Source of the DNA: Thermoplasmatota archaeon
GTDB taxonomy: Archaea; Thermoplasmatota; E2; DHVEG-1
DNA length: 55,571 bases
Assembly (NCBI GenBank): GCA_029762575.1
Contig: JARVGL010000003.1
Coordinates: forward strand, 1-55,571
Direction: 5' to 3'
Below, one piece after another: positions 10,915 through 19,980 of the stretch (positions within the stretch are counted from its first letter, which is position 1; each line of letters starts with the position of its first letter). The notes under the pieces were generated by a model. It was not told where the DNA came from. It saw only the letters and a program-made list of their open reading frames with translations, and did no database searches. The translations under genes were made by a program, and so were the position numbers.

Positions 10915-11019
10915 ATGGTCTATCAACTTCGTAAACAATGTGAAGAGAAATATGTAAGATATCTAGAGAAAAGATACGGGAAGAAACGAGCACTTCTCTT
11001 TTTACAGCACTCGTCCTAG
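10915..11019 (+). CDS. Possible 34-residue basic peptide
   Basis: The frame MVYQLRKQCEEKYVRYLEKR... ends at 11019. It is rich in Lys, Arg and Tyr and predicted helical (RKQCEEKYVRYLEKRYGKKRALLFL). Support comes from the TATA box and the GAGGCGA ribosome site at the right distances. The reading frame is open further upstream (from 10819), but that part spans the presumed promoter. I do not recognise a family. It lies between the divergent thiDN gene and the 3' end of the ribbon-helix-helix gene. It could be a small nucleic-acid-binding peptide or a chance frame. Confidence 0.4.
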   Translation: MVYQLRKQCEEKYVRYLEKRYGKKRALLFLQHSS

Positions 11020-11045
11020 CTAGCATACATAGTTTTTGTGTCGTT

Positions 11046-11570
11046 CTAGAAGTATTGTTGTTTTATTCGAACCAAACGCTCAACAGGGTTCTCGTACTTC
11101 TGTTTCATTGAATCATACTGTAGAGGATTCTTTTCTTCCCATTTCTCGAACTTAACCACATCAACATACATCTCAGGGAAATCATGGAACATATATTCCT
11201 TCTGCTTATCTGTTACAAAGAGATCATCAGTATCAAAAGCAAGGAAATAATCGATAAGAACCTGTTTGGCTCGTAAGAGATCATGTTCGAATTGTGGGTT
11301 ATCCTTTTGTTTTTCCTTGATATGGCGGAGGACAGTTTTTTCCTTGAGTTGTTTTTCAACATCTTTTTTAATATGGGTTTCTTGTTCATCCTGCATTCGT
11401 TCTTGTATTGAGTTTTGAACTAGTTTAGATAGGCTGATGTTATGTTCGTAGAGAAACGCATCCATGTATTTTGGTATGCTGACGTTCTTGCGTACATGGC
11501 TATACATCTCTTCTGTTGATAGAGAATCATATTCCTTTGTTATATCCTTTCGTTTTCCCACCGAGTCCAC
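11046..11570 (-). CDS. Ribbon-helix-helix (CopG/CcdA-like) DNA-binding regulator
   Basis: About 174 residues from the GTG at 11570. The N-terminal section has a short beta strand (RKNVSIPKYM), helix (DAFLYEHN) and second helix (SLSKLVQNSIQERM), the ribbon-helix-helix layout of CopG, Arc and CcdA-type regulators. The rest is a charged helical region (DEQETHIKKDVEKQLKEKTV...) and an acidic/aromatic C-terminal domain I do not recognise. The frame stays open upstream to 11717, but that part overlaps the 3' end of the C25 peptidase gene and looks like a shadow. The GTG start is chosen because a 20-bp palindrome with an AT core sits 15 bases upstream, making a leaderless or near-leaderless transcript. 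A second GTG, at 11561, follows an AGGGTGG site. Autoregulation, and possibly control of the adjacent peptidase, is inferred. No partner toxin gene is seen. Confidence 0.7.
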   Translation of the reverse strand: MDSVGKRKDITKEYDSLSTEEMYSHVRKNVSIPKYMDAFLYEHNISLSKLVQNSIQERMQDEQETHIKKDVEKQLKEKTVLRHIKEKQKDNPQFEHDLLRAKQVLIDYFLAFDTDDLFVTDKQKEYMFHDFPEMYVDVVKFEKWEEKNPLQYDSMKQKYENPVERLVRIKQQYF

Positions 11571-11584
11571 CCTTAAACAAGTAT

Positions 11585-11604
11585 TTACACAATATTTTGT
11601 GTAA
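11585..11604. promoter_or_regulatory. Perfect 8-bp inverted repeat (TTACACAA-TATT-TTGTGTAA), candidate operator
   Basis: The two eight-base arms are exact reverse complements around a four-base AT centre. The site lies 15 bases upstream of the ribbon-helix-helix gene start, and its core is AT-rich enough to be the TATA box. RHH proteins bind such palindromes as pairs of dimers, so an autorepression site is the simplest reading. Confidence 0.6.
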
Positions 11605-11640
11605 TGTGATGGGGGGTTAAATTTTTTTTCATTTATTCGA

Positions 11641-13470
11641 TTATGGATACCCGCCAAGCCGTAGACTTGGGTCTCCAACAAGGATGAACTCTTCCAAGGT
11701 GATACATTCCTTGCCAACAGTATGTATGTATTCAGTTTGGGTCTGGGTCATGAGCTCACCTAAATATTTTCCCGGTGTATACGCCTTGTAGAAATTTGTG
11801 TTCAAGAGCCCTGCACCCCAATGAGCCCCATTTGCATCAACACCAGTGAAAGCGACCCGGGTTGATCCAACTGCTGCGATGCCCCCTCCTACTCTTTTAT
11901 TGAGTATCTCCCAGGTGAAGGTAGGATATAATGAATCCATCTTATATGAGACGCCAGAAGCAAACGAGAACAATTTGACAAGCGGCGTTGGATACCATTC
12001 ATGAAGATCTTCAACAGTGAAATCAAGTCGAGTTGTGGAACAAGCATCAAAGAAGATGACGGGTAGTTTATCATGATTGAAAATACCATAAAGATACGGT
12101 GAGAAATATTCGATTCGTTGTTCAACATTAGGCGGAGAGGTACCAAAACCCTGTTCATATCCATGTCCTGAGTAACTAATGAACCCTGCACCTTTATTGA
12201 TCTCCTTATTGATGTTCAAAGGTCTAAATGTTCCAAGCGAGGTCCAGAGTTTAATTGGTTCAAAGCCATATTGCTGCATATGATCTGCGATAAAACCAGT
12301 GACAACCTCCCCTTCTATCACGCCATGATTCGGGAACGTATCTCCAGCAAGAAGTAGTATCCTTTTATACCAATCACTCCCATATGTTTGTGTCTCATAG
12401 GTGATGATCTTCTCAACCATGAGATCTACTTCCTTTGTCGAATTGCAAGGAAGTCGACCCACGTGAAGATCTGGGTAGAGGTCTACGATATCAATTAATC
12501 CATCCTGCCAGTTATATTCACTGAACTTGTTGTTATTATTAGAATCCCAGCTACTGAAACCTCCATATGCATCATAGATATCTGCATAATAGAGGTCTGT
12601 GAGGATGTCATCATCATGATAGACCCGTATCGCTGCACGTCTCATAGGTGTCTTATCAACGTTTCCGACGAGAAGAACAAACGTGATCTTCGAGTCTTCA
12701 GATGTATCAAAAATAAAATACTTGATCTTTTCCGGCGCATCTCTTCCGCGAGTGTGTGCAAGGATCGATTCCACACTAGCAAATACTGTTCTAACACCAT
12801 ATGACTCCTTATGGGTGATAAGTGGTTGAAGTGCTTGTTCATATTCATCTGGTGCAATGATCAAAAGATCATACGCATCATTTGTTTGAGTCGCCTCAAC
12901 AGTACTCGTATAGAAAAAACGGATGCTTGCCTTGTTTGTGTATCTCATCTTTTGCTCGCTAGGGTAATACTGAAGAGGATACCAACGAATGGTAGCATAC
13001 GTTACCTGTTGGTCATCGTTTATCCCGGTGCCAATGGAAACCTCATATTGCTTTTCAGGAAAGGGTAGCGATCGTGTATAGATTCTTTCATCCATGGTAT
13101 ACTCAAAAGCGTTGATCCCTAACGAAACAGGATTCGGATAAGGAACGGGACGAAGAGGTTTTTGGAGGAAAAGATCCATGGTCAGTATTGGATCGTATTC
13201 AACAGAAGAGATGATCGAACCAAATGGAAGGATATATGTTTGAGAGAGAACAGGTACTTGGGGATACCCTGGCTGAAGGGTCCACGATGCATGTTCACTC
13301 ATTCGTAATATAGTAAATGAGTCCTCCTCTTCAAAACATGGCTCAGAAAAACTCAAGGTTGTTTCAACAAGCAGTGTTCCCTGTTCCTCCTGTATGGAAA
13401 AAACTTGTGGTATTGTGCCGATTGGTATAATCAGTAATGCTATGCATAAGCCGATAGAGATAGATTTCAT
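11641..13470 (-). CDS. Secreted C25 (gingipain-family) cysteine peptidase
   Basis: 609 residues with a clear signal peptide (residues 1-25, ISIGLCIALLIIPIGTIPQVFS). A propeptide-like domain follows (about 30-200), then the caspase-like C25 domain from LLIIAPDEYEQALQPLITHKESYG (about 205). The catalytic dyad is visible: His436 in SYSGHGYE and Cys477 in FFDACSTT. The end, LGGYP, comes soon after LVGDPSLRLG, so there is no sorting domain. C25 enzymes cleave after Arg or Lys. It probably acts outside the cell in protein breakdown, feeding amino acids to IorAB and the transporters. Promoter: a TATATAAA-type box on the minus strand at 13509-13516 and a GGGGATC site before the ATG. The next gene downstream, after 70 bases, is the RHH regulator. 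Confidence 0.92.
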   Translation of the reverse strand: MKSISIGLCIALLIIPIGTIPQVFSIQEEQGTLLVETTLSFSEPCFEEEDSFTILRMSEHASWTLQPGYPQVPVLSQTYILPFGSIISSVEYDPILTMDLFLQKPLRPVPYPNPVSLGINAFEYTMDERIYTRSLPFPEKQYEVSIGTGINDDQQVTYATIRWYPLQYYPSEQKMRYTNKASIRFFYTSTVEATQTNDAYDLLIIAPDEYEQALQPLITHKESYGVRTVFASVESILAHTRGRDAPEKIKYFIFDTSEDSKITFVLLVGNVDKTPMRRAAIRVYHDDDILTDLYYADIYDAYGGFSSWDSNNNNKFSEYNWQDGLIDIVDLYPDLHVGRLPCNSTKEVDLMVEKIITYETQTYGSDWYKRILLLAGDTFPNHGVIEGEVVTGFIADHMQQYGFEPIKLWTSLGTFRPLNINKEINKGAGFISYSGHGYEQGFGTSPPNVEQRIEYFSPYLYGIFNHDKLPVIFFDACSTTRLDFTVEDLHEWYPTPLVKLFSFASGVSYKMDSLYPTFTWEILNKRVGGGIAAVGSTRVAFTGVDANGAHWGAGLLNTNFYKAYTPGKYLGELMTQTQTEYIHTVGKECITLEEFILVGDPSLRLGGYP

Positions 13471-13508
13471 GGTTTGATCCCCTATATTAAGAAATATGAC
13501 TACTTACA

Positions 13509-13516
13509 TATATAAA
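13509..13516 (-). promoter_or_regulatory. TATA box of the C25 peptidase gene
   Basis: Minus-strand TTTATATA, about 40 bases before the ATG at 13470. It predicts a leader of roughly 15-20 bases containing an AGGGGATC ribosome site. Confidence 0.5.
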
Positions 13517-13678
13517 TTTTGATTTACGATTCTTGTACAATCATACACATGTGAAAAATATGTTTTTGATGAATCTTGTAAGGATTTATAGCTGTTTGGG
13601 TTAGATTTATATGGTTTCTAAAGTTCACCAGTTTAGAGATACGAAAACGTAGTCACTCATCATATGGGGAGACCTTTC

Positions 13679-15556
13679 ATGCAGATCATAGATGAAAAAT
13701 CGAATAAGACGATATTACTTTTAGGAAATGAGGCTATTACAAGGGGCGCTATTGAAGCAGGGGTCGATGTCGCAACGACCTATCCAGGGACACCCTCTTC
13801 TGAGATAGCTGACACATTCTCAGCGATCGCAAGATATCTTAAAAGTCAAAATCAAACACCATCCTTTTACTTTGAATATTCGACCAATGAAAAAGTATCG
13901 CTAGAAGTTGCAGCTGCAGCATCATTCTGTAACCTTAGAAGCCTTACCTGTATGAAACATGTCGGGCTCAATGTAGCTAGCGATGCATTCATGACCTATC
14001 TTTATGTTGGGTGTAAAGGCGGCCATATCATTGTTTCTGCTGATGACCCTGCGTGTCATTCCTCGCAGAACGAACAGGATAACAGATATTTCGCCTTATT
14101 TGGGAGCGCACCGATGCTTGAACCCACTACTCCACAGGAGGCAAAAGAGATGACCCGTCTTGGATTCGATCTCTCAGAACAGTTACGTTTACCTATACTT
14201 CTTCGCACTACAACTCGTCTTAATCATGCACGAGGCCCCGTCAAACTCCTTAAACCAAAGCAATCAAAAGGTAAAGGATTCTTTGAAAAGGACCCAGATC
14301 TAGTGACCGTTCCCTCTGTTGCACGGAAACAACACCCCATCCTTTTAGAGAAAATGGAGAAAGCAGCTGCGCTTTCTGATGTATCCCCATTTAATGAGAT
14401 CATTACTCATGGAAAGAAGAACCGTATGGGTATTGTGACCTCTGGAGTCTCTTTTAACTATGTCACAGAGGCAGTTAAGGATCTAGGTATTGAAGCTTCC
14501 ATTTTAAAATTAGGGATGACCCATCCTTTGCCACCACAGATGTGTAAACGTTTCATTGAGACCTGCGATACTCTTGTTGTAGTAGAGGAGTTGGAACCTT
14601 TCCTTGAAAACCAATTCAAAGCAATGGCCCATGATATGGGCTCATCTGTTAAGATACTAGGGAAATCAACCGGGCATTTCTCACGTTTATCTGAATATAA
14701 TCCTGATATAGTTACAGGGACTTTAGCTAAGATATTTAAAAAGAAGAACCCGTTAGTAGTGCCAGCCGCTACCACAGTAAAACTTCCTCGAAGACCTCCT
14801 GCGCTCTGTCCAGGGTGTCCCCATCGAGCAACCTATTATGCGGCAAAAAGGGTTGCTCCAGAAACAACGGTATATCCTACTGATATCGGTTGTTATACCT
14901 TAGGAAAGGAACCACCGCTTGAAATGGCCGATCTCTTATTATGTATGGGGTCAAATGCAGGGACGGCGTGTGGTCTAGCAGTAGCAACTGATCAAAAGAT
15001 CATCTCCTTTATGGGGGATTCAACCTTTTTTCACTCTGGTATCCCACCAGTAGTCAATGCTGCTCATCATAATCATGATGTCGTCATCACTGTTCTAGAC
15101 AATCGGACAACCGCGATGACGGGTCATCAACCTCATCCTGGAACGGATACAGATGGTATGGGGAACAAAGCAAAAAGGATCCTTGTGGAGGATGTCGTCA
15201 AAGGATGTGGTATTGAACATATCGAAGTGGTCAACCCAAATGTTATTCGAAAGACCTCTGAAGCATTCAAACGAGCTCTTGATTTCAAAGGTCCTTCAGT
15301 AGTTGTCAGTAAAGCACCCTGCATCCTTCTTGAAAACAGGGATAAACGACGTCAGGGAAAAAAGATACATACCTTTATGGTAGATCAAATTAAATGTGAA
15401 GGCTGTGATATCTGTATCAATGAATTTGGCTGCCCTGCGTTCTATCATGATGAGAAAGATTTGGTTCAGATAAATGAGACATTATGTAATGGATGTGGGA
15501 ACTGTGTGCAGGTCTGTCCGGCCCATGCAATCAAAGTTCGAAAGGAGGAGGAATAA
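13679..15556 (+). CDS. iorA: Indolepyruvate ferredoxin oxidoreductase, alpha subunit
   Basis: Oxidises aryl-pyruvates (from Phe, Tyr, Trp transamination) to acyl-CoA with ferredoxin as acceptor. It has the standard IorA layout. A pyrimidine-binding domain opens with LLLGNEAITRGAIEAGVDVATTYPGTPSSEI. A TPP-binding domain follows (CPGCPHRATYYA, GDSTFFHSGIPPVVNAAHHNHDV, LDNRTTAMTGHQPHPG). Two C-terminal [4Fe-4S] sites follow (CEGCDICINEFGCPAF and CNGCGNCVQVCPAHAI). The frame opens at 13664, but the ATG at 13679 is preferred because GGGGAG sits seven bases before it and family alignments begin there. iorB follows with no gap. Confidence 0.95.
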   Translation: MQIIDEKSNKTILLLGNEAITRGAIEAGVDVATTYPGTPSSEIADTFSAIARYLKSQNQTPSFYFEYSTNEKVSLEVAAAASFCNLRSLTCMKHVGLNVASDAFMTYLYVGCKGGHIIVSADDPACHSSQNEQDNRYFALFGSAPMLEPTTPQEAKEMTRLGFDLSEQLRLPILLRTTTRLNHARGPVKLLKPKQSKGKGFFEKDPDLVTVPSVARKQHPILLEKMEKAAALSDVSPFNEIITHGKKNRMGIVTSGVSFNYVTEAVKDLGIEASILKLGMTHPLPPQMCKRFIETCDTLVVVEELEPFLENQFKAMAHDMGSSVKILGKSTGHFSRLSEYNPDIVTGTLAKIFKKKNPLVVPAATTVKLPRRPPALCPGCPHRATYYAAKRVAPETTVYPTDIGCYTLGKEPPLEMADLLLCMGSNAGTACGLAVATDQKIISFMGDSTFFHSGIPPVVNAAHHNHDVVITVLDNRTTAMTGHQPHPGTDTDGMGNKAKRILVEDVVKGCGIEHIEVVNPNVIRKTSEAFKRALDFKGPSVVVSKAPCILLENRDKRRQGKKIHTFMVDQIKCEGCDICINEFGCPAFYHDEKDLVQINETLCNGCGNCVQVCPAHAIKVRKEEE

Positions 15557-16144
15557 ATGAAAACAAGTATTGTACTCTCAGGCGTTGGTGGACAAGGAGT
15601 TATCACTGCAGCTAACATCCTAGGTAAAGCAGCGGTGAATGGAAAGGTCAACGTACATACCTCTGAGGTCCATGGGATGGCACAACGAGGTGGTTCAGTA
15701 TATTGTACGGTGCGAATGGGTGACGTCTCCGGCCCCCTTGTTGCGAGTGGAACTGCCGATGCTCTTATCAGTACAGAGCCTGTCGAGGCACTTCGATATA
15801 TCCAGTTTGTCAATAAAAAAACAAAGGTAGTCACCGATATCAATCCCGTGGTCCCTTTCACGGTTGCAGTGGGTGGTGAGGCCTATCCATCCTTAGATGA
15901 GGTATTTAAAGAGATAGGATCACGCGCGATATTGTATACGGTCGATGCGTTAGGGATTGCAAAAAAAGCTGGCGGGTCCATTACAAGAAACATCGTCATG
16001 CTTGGTGCACTAGCTGCAACAGACGTTCTCCCTTTTGATGCTGATATCCTACTTGAGACGATACTTGAAAACGTCCCTGAGAAATTCAAGGCCGTGAACA
16101 AGAATGCATTCAATGGGGGTATGCAGGCACTTACTAGACGTTAA
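15557..16144 (+). CDS. iorB: Indolepyruvate ferredoxin oxidoreductase, beta subunit
   Basis: 195 residues of the gamma-type 2-oxoacid oxidoreductase domain. SIVLSGVGGQGVITAANILGKAA opens the protein, HGMAQRGGSVYCTVRMG follows, and LIAxEP appears as LISTEPVEALRY. The start codon abuts the iorA stop (TAA-ATG), and AAAGGAGGAG at the end of iorA serves as ribosome site, so the two subunits are translationally linked. Together they form the heterodimeric or heterotetrameric cytoplasmic enzyme of amino-acid fermentation. Confidence 0.95.
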   Translation: MKTSIVLSGVGGQGVITAANILGKAAVNGKVNVHTSEVHGMAQRGGSVYCTVRMGDVSGPLVASGTADALISTEPVEALRYIQFVNKKTKVVTDINPVVPFTVAVGGEAYPSLDEVFKEIGSRAILYTVDALGIAKKAGGSITRNIVMLGALAATDVLPFDADILLETILENVPEKFKAVNKNAFNGGMQALTRR

Positions 16145-16165
16145 ACGTGTCTGTTATTTTTTCAC

Positions 16166-17071
16166 ATGCGGACACAACAGATGTTCATCATCCTCCTGCT
16201 TATCTTTTCAAGTCTCACATGGGCAGGTAGTTTTGTCGCTGTGAGACTGGTTTATACTGATCTTTCACCGCTCTATCTTGGATTCCTTCGATTCGTCGTT
16301 GCAGCACCTCTTATGGTCCTTGCAACAGCCCTTCTTAAAAAACCATTATTTTTACCAAAAAAAGAGTTACCTTCTCTCTTTGTATTGTCTTTAACAGGGG
16401 TGACATTATTATATATCTTTCAATTCTTTGGAGTTGCATATACCACCGCAGCGACCGCATCTGTATTGATAAACACAAACGTCCTCTTCATCAGTTTCTT
16501 CTCCCTTTTATTCTTAAAGGAGCAGTTCACCAAGAAAAAGACTGCAGGTATCCTGTTATCCTTTGCAGGGGTCATCCTTGTTGTCTATGCACAGATGACT
16601 AATGATACTATTCTTGTGGATTCGATGTTTCTCTTTGGTTGTCTTTTGGTACTTCTTTCTGCAATATGCTGGGCCGTCTATTCGATTGTTGGGAAACGCT
16701 TACTCGCGCGTTATGACCCTTTTACAGTTACCACCAATGTCTTTATCGTAGGTGTTCTCTTGTATGTACCTCTCGTGATGCCAGGTGTTTTCTCAGCGGT
16801 TATAAGAATCACGATACCAAGTCTGATTGCAATACTCTATCTAGGGCTTTTTTGTTCTGTATTTGCCTATGCTGCATGGTATTATGCTTTGAAACACCAA
16901 CAGGCCGCGGAATCCGCGGTGTTTCTCACGTTGATCCCTCTCTTCACCATGATACTCTCTTTTTTTATCATTGGAGAACGACCTACACTTCTTTTTTTCC
17001 TAGGAGCAGCCTTTATAATGTATGGTGTATATCTCACACAGAAGAAGAACAAGTTTGTACAAAAGGTCTGA
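16166..17071 (+). CDS. EamA/DMT-family membrane transporter
   Basis: 301 residues with about ten hydrophobic helices in two EamA repeats (residues about 6-140 and 155-292). Repeat marks are SSLTWAGSFVAVRLV at the start and LLSAICWAVYSIVGKRLL in the middle. The family exports amino acids, nucleosides or other metabolites by proton or sodium exchange. The substrate cannot be read from sequence. It follows iorB by 21 bases and precedes the NMD3-like gene by 3, so it may share the iorAB transcript. A second member lies at 24466-25416, with only general similarity. Confidence 0.88.
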   Translation: MRTQQMFIILLLIFSSLTWAGSFVAVRLVYTDLSPLYLGFLRFVVAAPLMVLATALLKKPLFLPKKELPSLFVLSLTGVTLLYIFQFFGVAYTTAATASVLINTNVLFISFFSLLFLKEQFTKKKTAGILLSFAGVILVVYAQMTNDTILVDSMFLFGCLLVLLSAICWAVYSIVGKRLLARYDPFTVTTNVFIVGVLLYVPLVMPGVFSAVIRITIPSLIAILYLGLFCSVFAYAAWYYALKHQQAAESAVFLTLIPLFTMILSFFIIGERPTLLFFLGAAFIMYGVYLTQKKNKFVQKV

Positions 17072-17074
17072 TAT

Positions 17075-18118
17075 ATGTTCTGTGTTGACTGCGGTGAAGA
17101 GAAACCAATATTTCGTGAAGGATCCTGTGTGGAATGTTACCTTAAAAGACATCAGTTCACCACAGGTCCTCCATTCATTGATATCCCCGCATGCGCCCAT
17201 TGTGGTTCACTTAAATATAAAAGCCTTTGGACCACTGATACCTTAGAGACCATTGTTAAAAGAAATGTCAAGCAGTTGTTCTCAATAAGTAATGAACTTG
17301 AAAACATTACAATCGAAGTGGTTTGTACTGAGGAACAAGAACGTTTTTCCTGCAACATCACCATCTCTGGAAATGTTGAAGGTATCCCTATCTCTGAAAG
17401 TAATCATGTATTTGTTCGTTTGAAACCACATTCCTGTGATATGTGTTCAAAGCAGTTCGGTGGATATCATGAGGCAATCCTACAGATACGGCCACATGAA
17501 AAGAAGATTCCTAAAGATGAACTTTTTAAGATTAGACAGTTCGTTGAAGCCCTTATCGTTTCAATGAAACAGCAAGGACATCGAAACCTATTCATTGCGG
17601 ATGTGGGAGACGAACATGGAGGTATCGATTTCTATCTTAGTGACAAACAAGCAAGTGCCACCATCATACGAAAGGTCCAGGAACGCTTTGGAGGTGTACT
17701 TACCACCTCATCAAAGAACATTGGGATGAAGGATGGCATTCAGTTGTACCGGGTCACCTATCTTCTCCGTCTTTTTCCATACCGTCAGGGCGATTTACTT
17801 GAAATCAATAAACACTATTACTATATTCTCTCACTCTCACATCACTCTATTCATCTTTTCAATCTAACAACAGGGGAAAAACGAAGTATTCCTCCTAAAG
17901 AACTTGAATTGGCTAAGATAATTGAAGGTAAGGATCAGATACGAGATATGATTTTTATTAGTCAAACCGAGAAGGATATACAAGTGATGGATCCTAAGTC
18001 CTATAGGGTTTTTATGGTAAAGAAATTGTTCCCTTTCACCTATGAAACGGAGAACATACGTGTTGTATATATTGATGAAAACGCTGTATTTCTTTTTCCT
18101 TGTGAAAAACAAAAATGA
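17075..18118 (+). CDS. NMD3-family zinc-ribbon protein
   Basis: 347 residues. The N-terminus has CxxC pairs (Cys3/6, Cys18/21, Cys40/43) as in archaeal and eukaryotic NMD3. A later CDMCSKQFGGYHEAILQIR segment is typical of the family, and IRKVQERFGG occurs in the middle. Eukaryotic NMD3 is the nuclear-export adaptor of the 60S ribosomal subunit. The archaeal protein lacks the export-signal tail and is thought to act on the large ribosomal subunit, though its role is not established. The start lies three bases after the EamA stop, suggesting co-transcription. Confidence 0.88.
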   Translation: MFCVDCGEEKPIFREGSCVECYLKRHQFTTGPPFIDIPACAHCGSLKYKSLWTTDTLETIVKRNVKQLFSISNELENITIEVVCTEEQERFSCNITISGNVEGIPISESNHVFVRLKPHSCDMCSKQFGGYHEAILQIRPHEKKIPKDELFKIRQFVEALIVSMKQQGHRNLFIADVGDEHGGIDFYLSDKQASATIIRKVQERFGGVLTTSSKNIGMKDGIQLYRVTYLLRLFPYRQGDLLEINKHYYYILSLSHHSIHLFNLTTGEKRSIPPKELELAKIIEGKDQIRDMIFISQTEKDIQVMDPKSYRVFMVKKLFPFTYETENIRVVYIDENAVFLFPCEKQK

Positions 18119-18191
18119 TAAATAGTGTTTATGGTATCTGCGAATCAAAATTACACAAAAATTCAAATGTAATGTTGAAAGGAGAATTATT

Positions 18192-18581
18192 ATGGCAGAA
18201 AAGAACACGTCTATGAATATGGAAGAAAATGTTGCAAGCGCGTTATGCTATGTGTTGGTTTGGGTGACGGGGATTATCTTCTTTTTCTTGGAAAAGAAAA
18301 GCAAAACAGTGAAATTCCATGCGATGCAATCGATATTGACCTTTTTACCACTTTCAATACTTGGTTGGCTGTTTGGTTGGCTCGGTGCACCAAGTGTTAA
18401 CTGGAGCGGTGGTTGGGCTTATTCCTATAATCCTGGGATACCAGCACTTCTTTATCTCTCATGGATCATCTGGGTTTTAACAGTTATTCTCTGGATCCTG
18501 CTGATATTCAAAGCTTATTCTGGAGAGATGTTTAAACTTCCTGTTATTGGCGACATCGCAGAGAAACAGGCAAATAAATAA
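18192..18581 (+). CDS. Small membrane protein, DUF4870/Tic20-like
   Basis: 129 residues with three hydrophobic helices: LCYVLVWVTGIIFFFLEK (about 17-34), ILTFLPLSILGWLFGWLG (about 48-65) and LSWIIWVLTVILWILLIFKAY (about 93-113). Between the first two sits KTVKFHAMQSIL, the conserved core of the DUF4870 family. The family has no established biochemical role. The start is set by GAAAGGAG eight bases upstream. A T-rich terminator follows. Confidence 0.82.
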   Translation: MAEKNTSMNMEENVASALCYVLVWVTGIIFFFLEKKSKTVKFHAMQSILTFLPLSILGWLFGWLGAPSVNWSGGWAYSYNPGIPALLYLSWIIWVLTVILWILLIFKAYSGEMFKLPVIGDIAEKQANK

Positions 18582-18613
18582 TCTCTTTTTCCTTTTTTTT
18601 TATCTTTTTTTCT
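18582..18613 (+). terminator. Oligo-T terminator after the DUF4870 gene
   Basis: Just after the stop come runs of 5, 8 and 7 T, the usual intrinsic terminator of archaea. It overlaps the last codons of gatD on the other strand. Confidence 0.6.
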
Positions 18614-19892
18614 CGTTAAAATAAGTTTTTTCTGGTGTTTCAAAAGAGATATCTGTCTTCATCAATATTTTGATCTGTTCTTTAGTATCTCCATGTGTAA
18701 GAGCCCACATAAGCTTCACATATGCAGTCTCTGCAAGCATCGTCTCAAGAGGGATCACTCCTGCTTTAATAAGATCTCTACCTGTTGAATACACATTCAT
18801 GTTGACCCGTCCATGGATACATTGTGAGGCCATGATGATTGTGGCTCCCTTTTCGATGAGTTCCTTTATCCTTGGAACAAGACTTGTTGAAATATGGCCT
18901 AGGCCGGTTCCCATGATAACAAGACCCTTTTTTTCCGGGATATCTTCTGGTTTCATCCCGGGATATGCATAGATGATAGCGACATCTTTTTCAAGAGCGG
19001 TGTCGGTCGTTACTGGTCCATTTCCTGGTTTCCTATATGCTTGTTTAAGTGTTATTTCCCCATTGTCAACATATCCAAGGATCGGAGTATTAACCGAAAC
19101 AAACGCATCTCTTCGAGAGGTATGGCATTTCCGTACGCATGTTCCACGATGTATCGCGGTCTTTGCATCAGAACTATCTAAATGCATCATAACAACTACC
19201 TCTCCAATTGATCCAGCTGCAGCTACACGTACTGCATCTAGGAGGTTTTGCGCTGCATCTGATGATGGCCGATCACTAGATCGTTGCGCTCCTACAAGGA
19301 CCACTGGACCTGTTAGATCTTGGAGCATGAATGAAAGCGCTGCAGCAGTATACCCCATGGTATCGGTCCCATGTGGTATAACGACCCCTGTTGCTCCATT
19401 GTTTAATGCACTAGCTATCTTTTCTGCAAGGATCTGCCAATGGTCTGGTTCAATATTCTCACTGAGAAGTTGATAGGCTACCTCTGTTTTCACATTGCAG
19501 ATATCAAATATCTCAGGAACAGAGAATGCAAGATCCTCTGAAGATGTCGCAGGATGCACCGCGCCTGTCCTATAATCAACATAACAGGCAATGGTTCCAC
19601 CTGTACCAATGATATGTATCGTTGGTTTTGTCTTGTCAACTGGTATCGCTCTCTGTTTTTTCTCTTGTGCTACCAGTTTCTTAACAAGATTTATCTCTGT
19701 CTCCTTGTTGATATGAAGACCAATGTTGTATCCATTGTCAAGTTTGATGATGAGGATGTCAGGGTCACTAAATTGATGATGCGGCATCAGCACACCAATA
19801 AAATTATCCTCTGGAAGATTAACCGCGATAATGTCACCGGGTTTAGCATTGAGTGCTGAGAGCTTTTCCATTATAAATCCTGCATGTGTCAT
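18600..19892 (-). CDS. gatD: Glutamyl-tRNA(Gln) amidotransferase subunit D
   Basis: 430 residues. The archaeal-specific GatD N-terminal domain (about 15-75: NAKPGDIIAV, DNFIGVLMPHH) is followed by an L-asparaginase-type domain with IIGTGGTIACYVDYRTGAV (about 94-112) and VIPHGTDTMGYTAAALSF. GatD releases ammonia from glutamine for GatE, which converts Glu-tRNA(Gln) to Gln-tRNA(Gln). Its presence implies no direct glutaminyl-tRNA synthetase route. The gatE gene is not in this window. The promoter is probably the TTTATAAAT box at 19920-19929, shared in opposite directions with truA, giving a near-leaderless start at 19892. A second ATG at residue 8 is an alternative. Confidence 0.96.
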   Translation of the reverse strand: MTHAGFIMEKLSALNAKPGDIIAVNLPEDNFIGVLMPHHQFSDPDILIIKLDNGYNIGLHINKETEINLVKKLVAQEKKQRAIPVDKTKPTIHIIGTGGTIACYVDYRTGAVHPATSSEDLAFSVPEIFDICNVKTEVAYQLLSENIEPDHWQILAEKIASALNNGATGVVIPHGTDTMGYTAAALSFMLQDLTGPVVLVGAQRSSDRPSSDAAQNLLDAVRVAAAGSIGEVVVMMHLDSSDAKTAIHRGTCVRKCHTSRRDAFVSVNTPILGYVDNGEITLKQAYRKPGNGPVTTDTALEKDVAIIYAYPGMKPEDIPEKKGLVIMGTGLGHISTSLVPRIKELIEKGATIIMASQCIHGRVNMNVYSTGRDLIKAGVIPLETMLAETAYVKLMWALTHGDTKEQIKILMKTDISFETPEKTYFNEKKR

Positions 19893-19918
19893 GAGGCTTC
19901 AACAGTTGAATAGATAAG

Positions 19919-19950
19919 GATTTATAAATCATTACCTAGAATTTATAATG
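19919..19950. promoter_or_regulatory. Divergent gatD/truA promoter region
   Basis: The self-complementary GATTTATAAATC (19919-19930) can act as a TATA box on either strand and is correctly placed for gatD (-). A second box, AATTTATAATG (19940-19950), fits truA (+). Both genes would have very short leaders. Confidence 0.45.
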
Positions 19951-19980
19951 ATACATTTGTTTCTTCTTTCTTGATTCTTG

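Noticed and set aside
11571-11717. N-terminal extension of the ribbon-helix-helix frame
   Set aside because: It overlaps the end of the C25 gene in another frame and crosses the palindrome. The GTG at 11570 is a better start.
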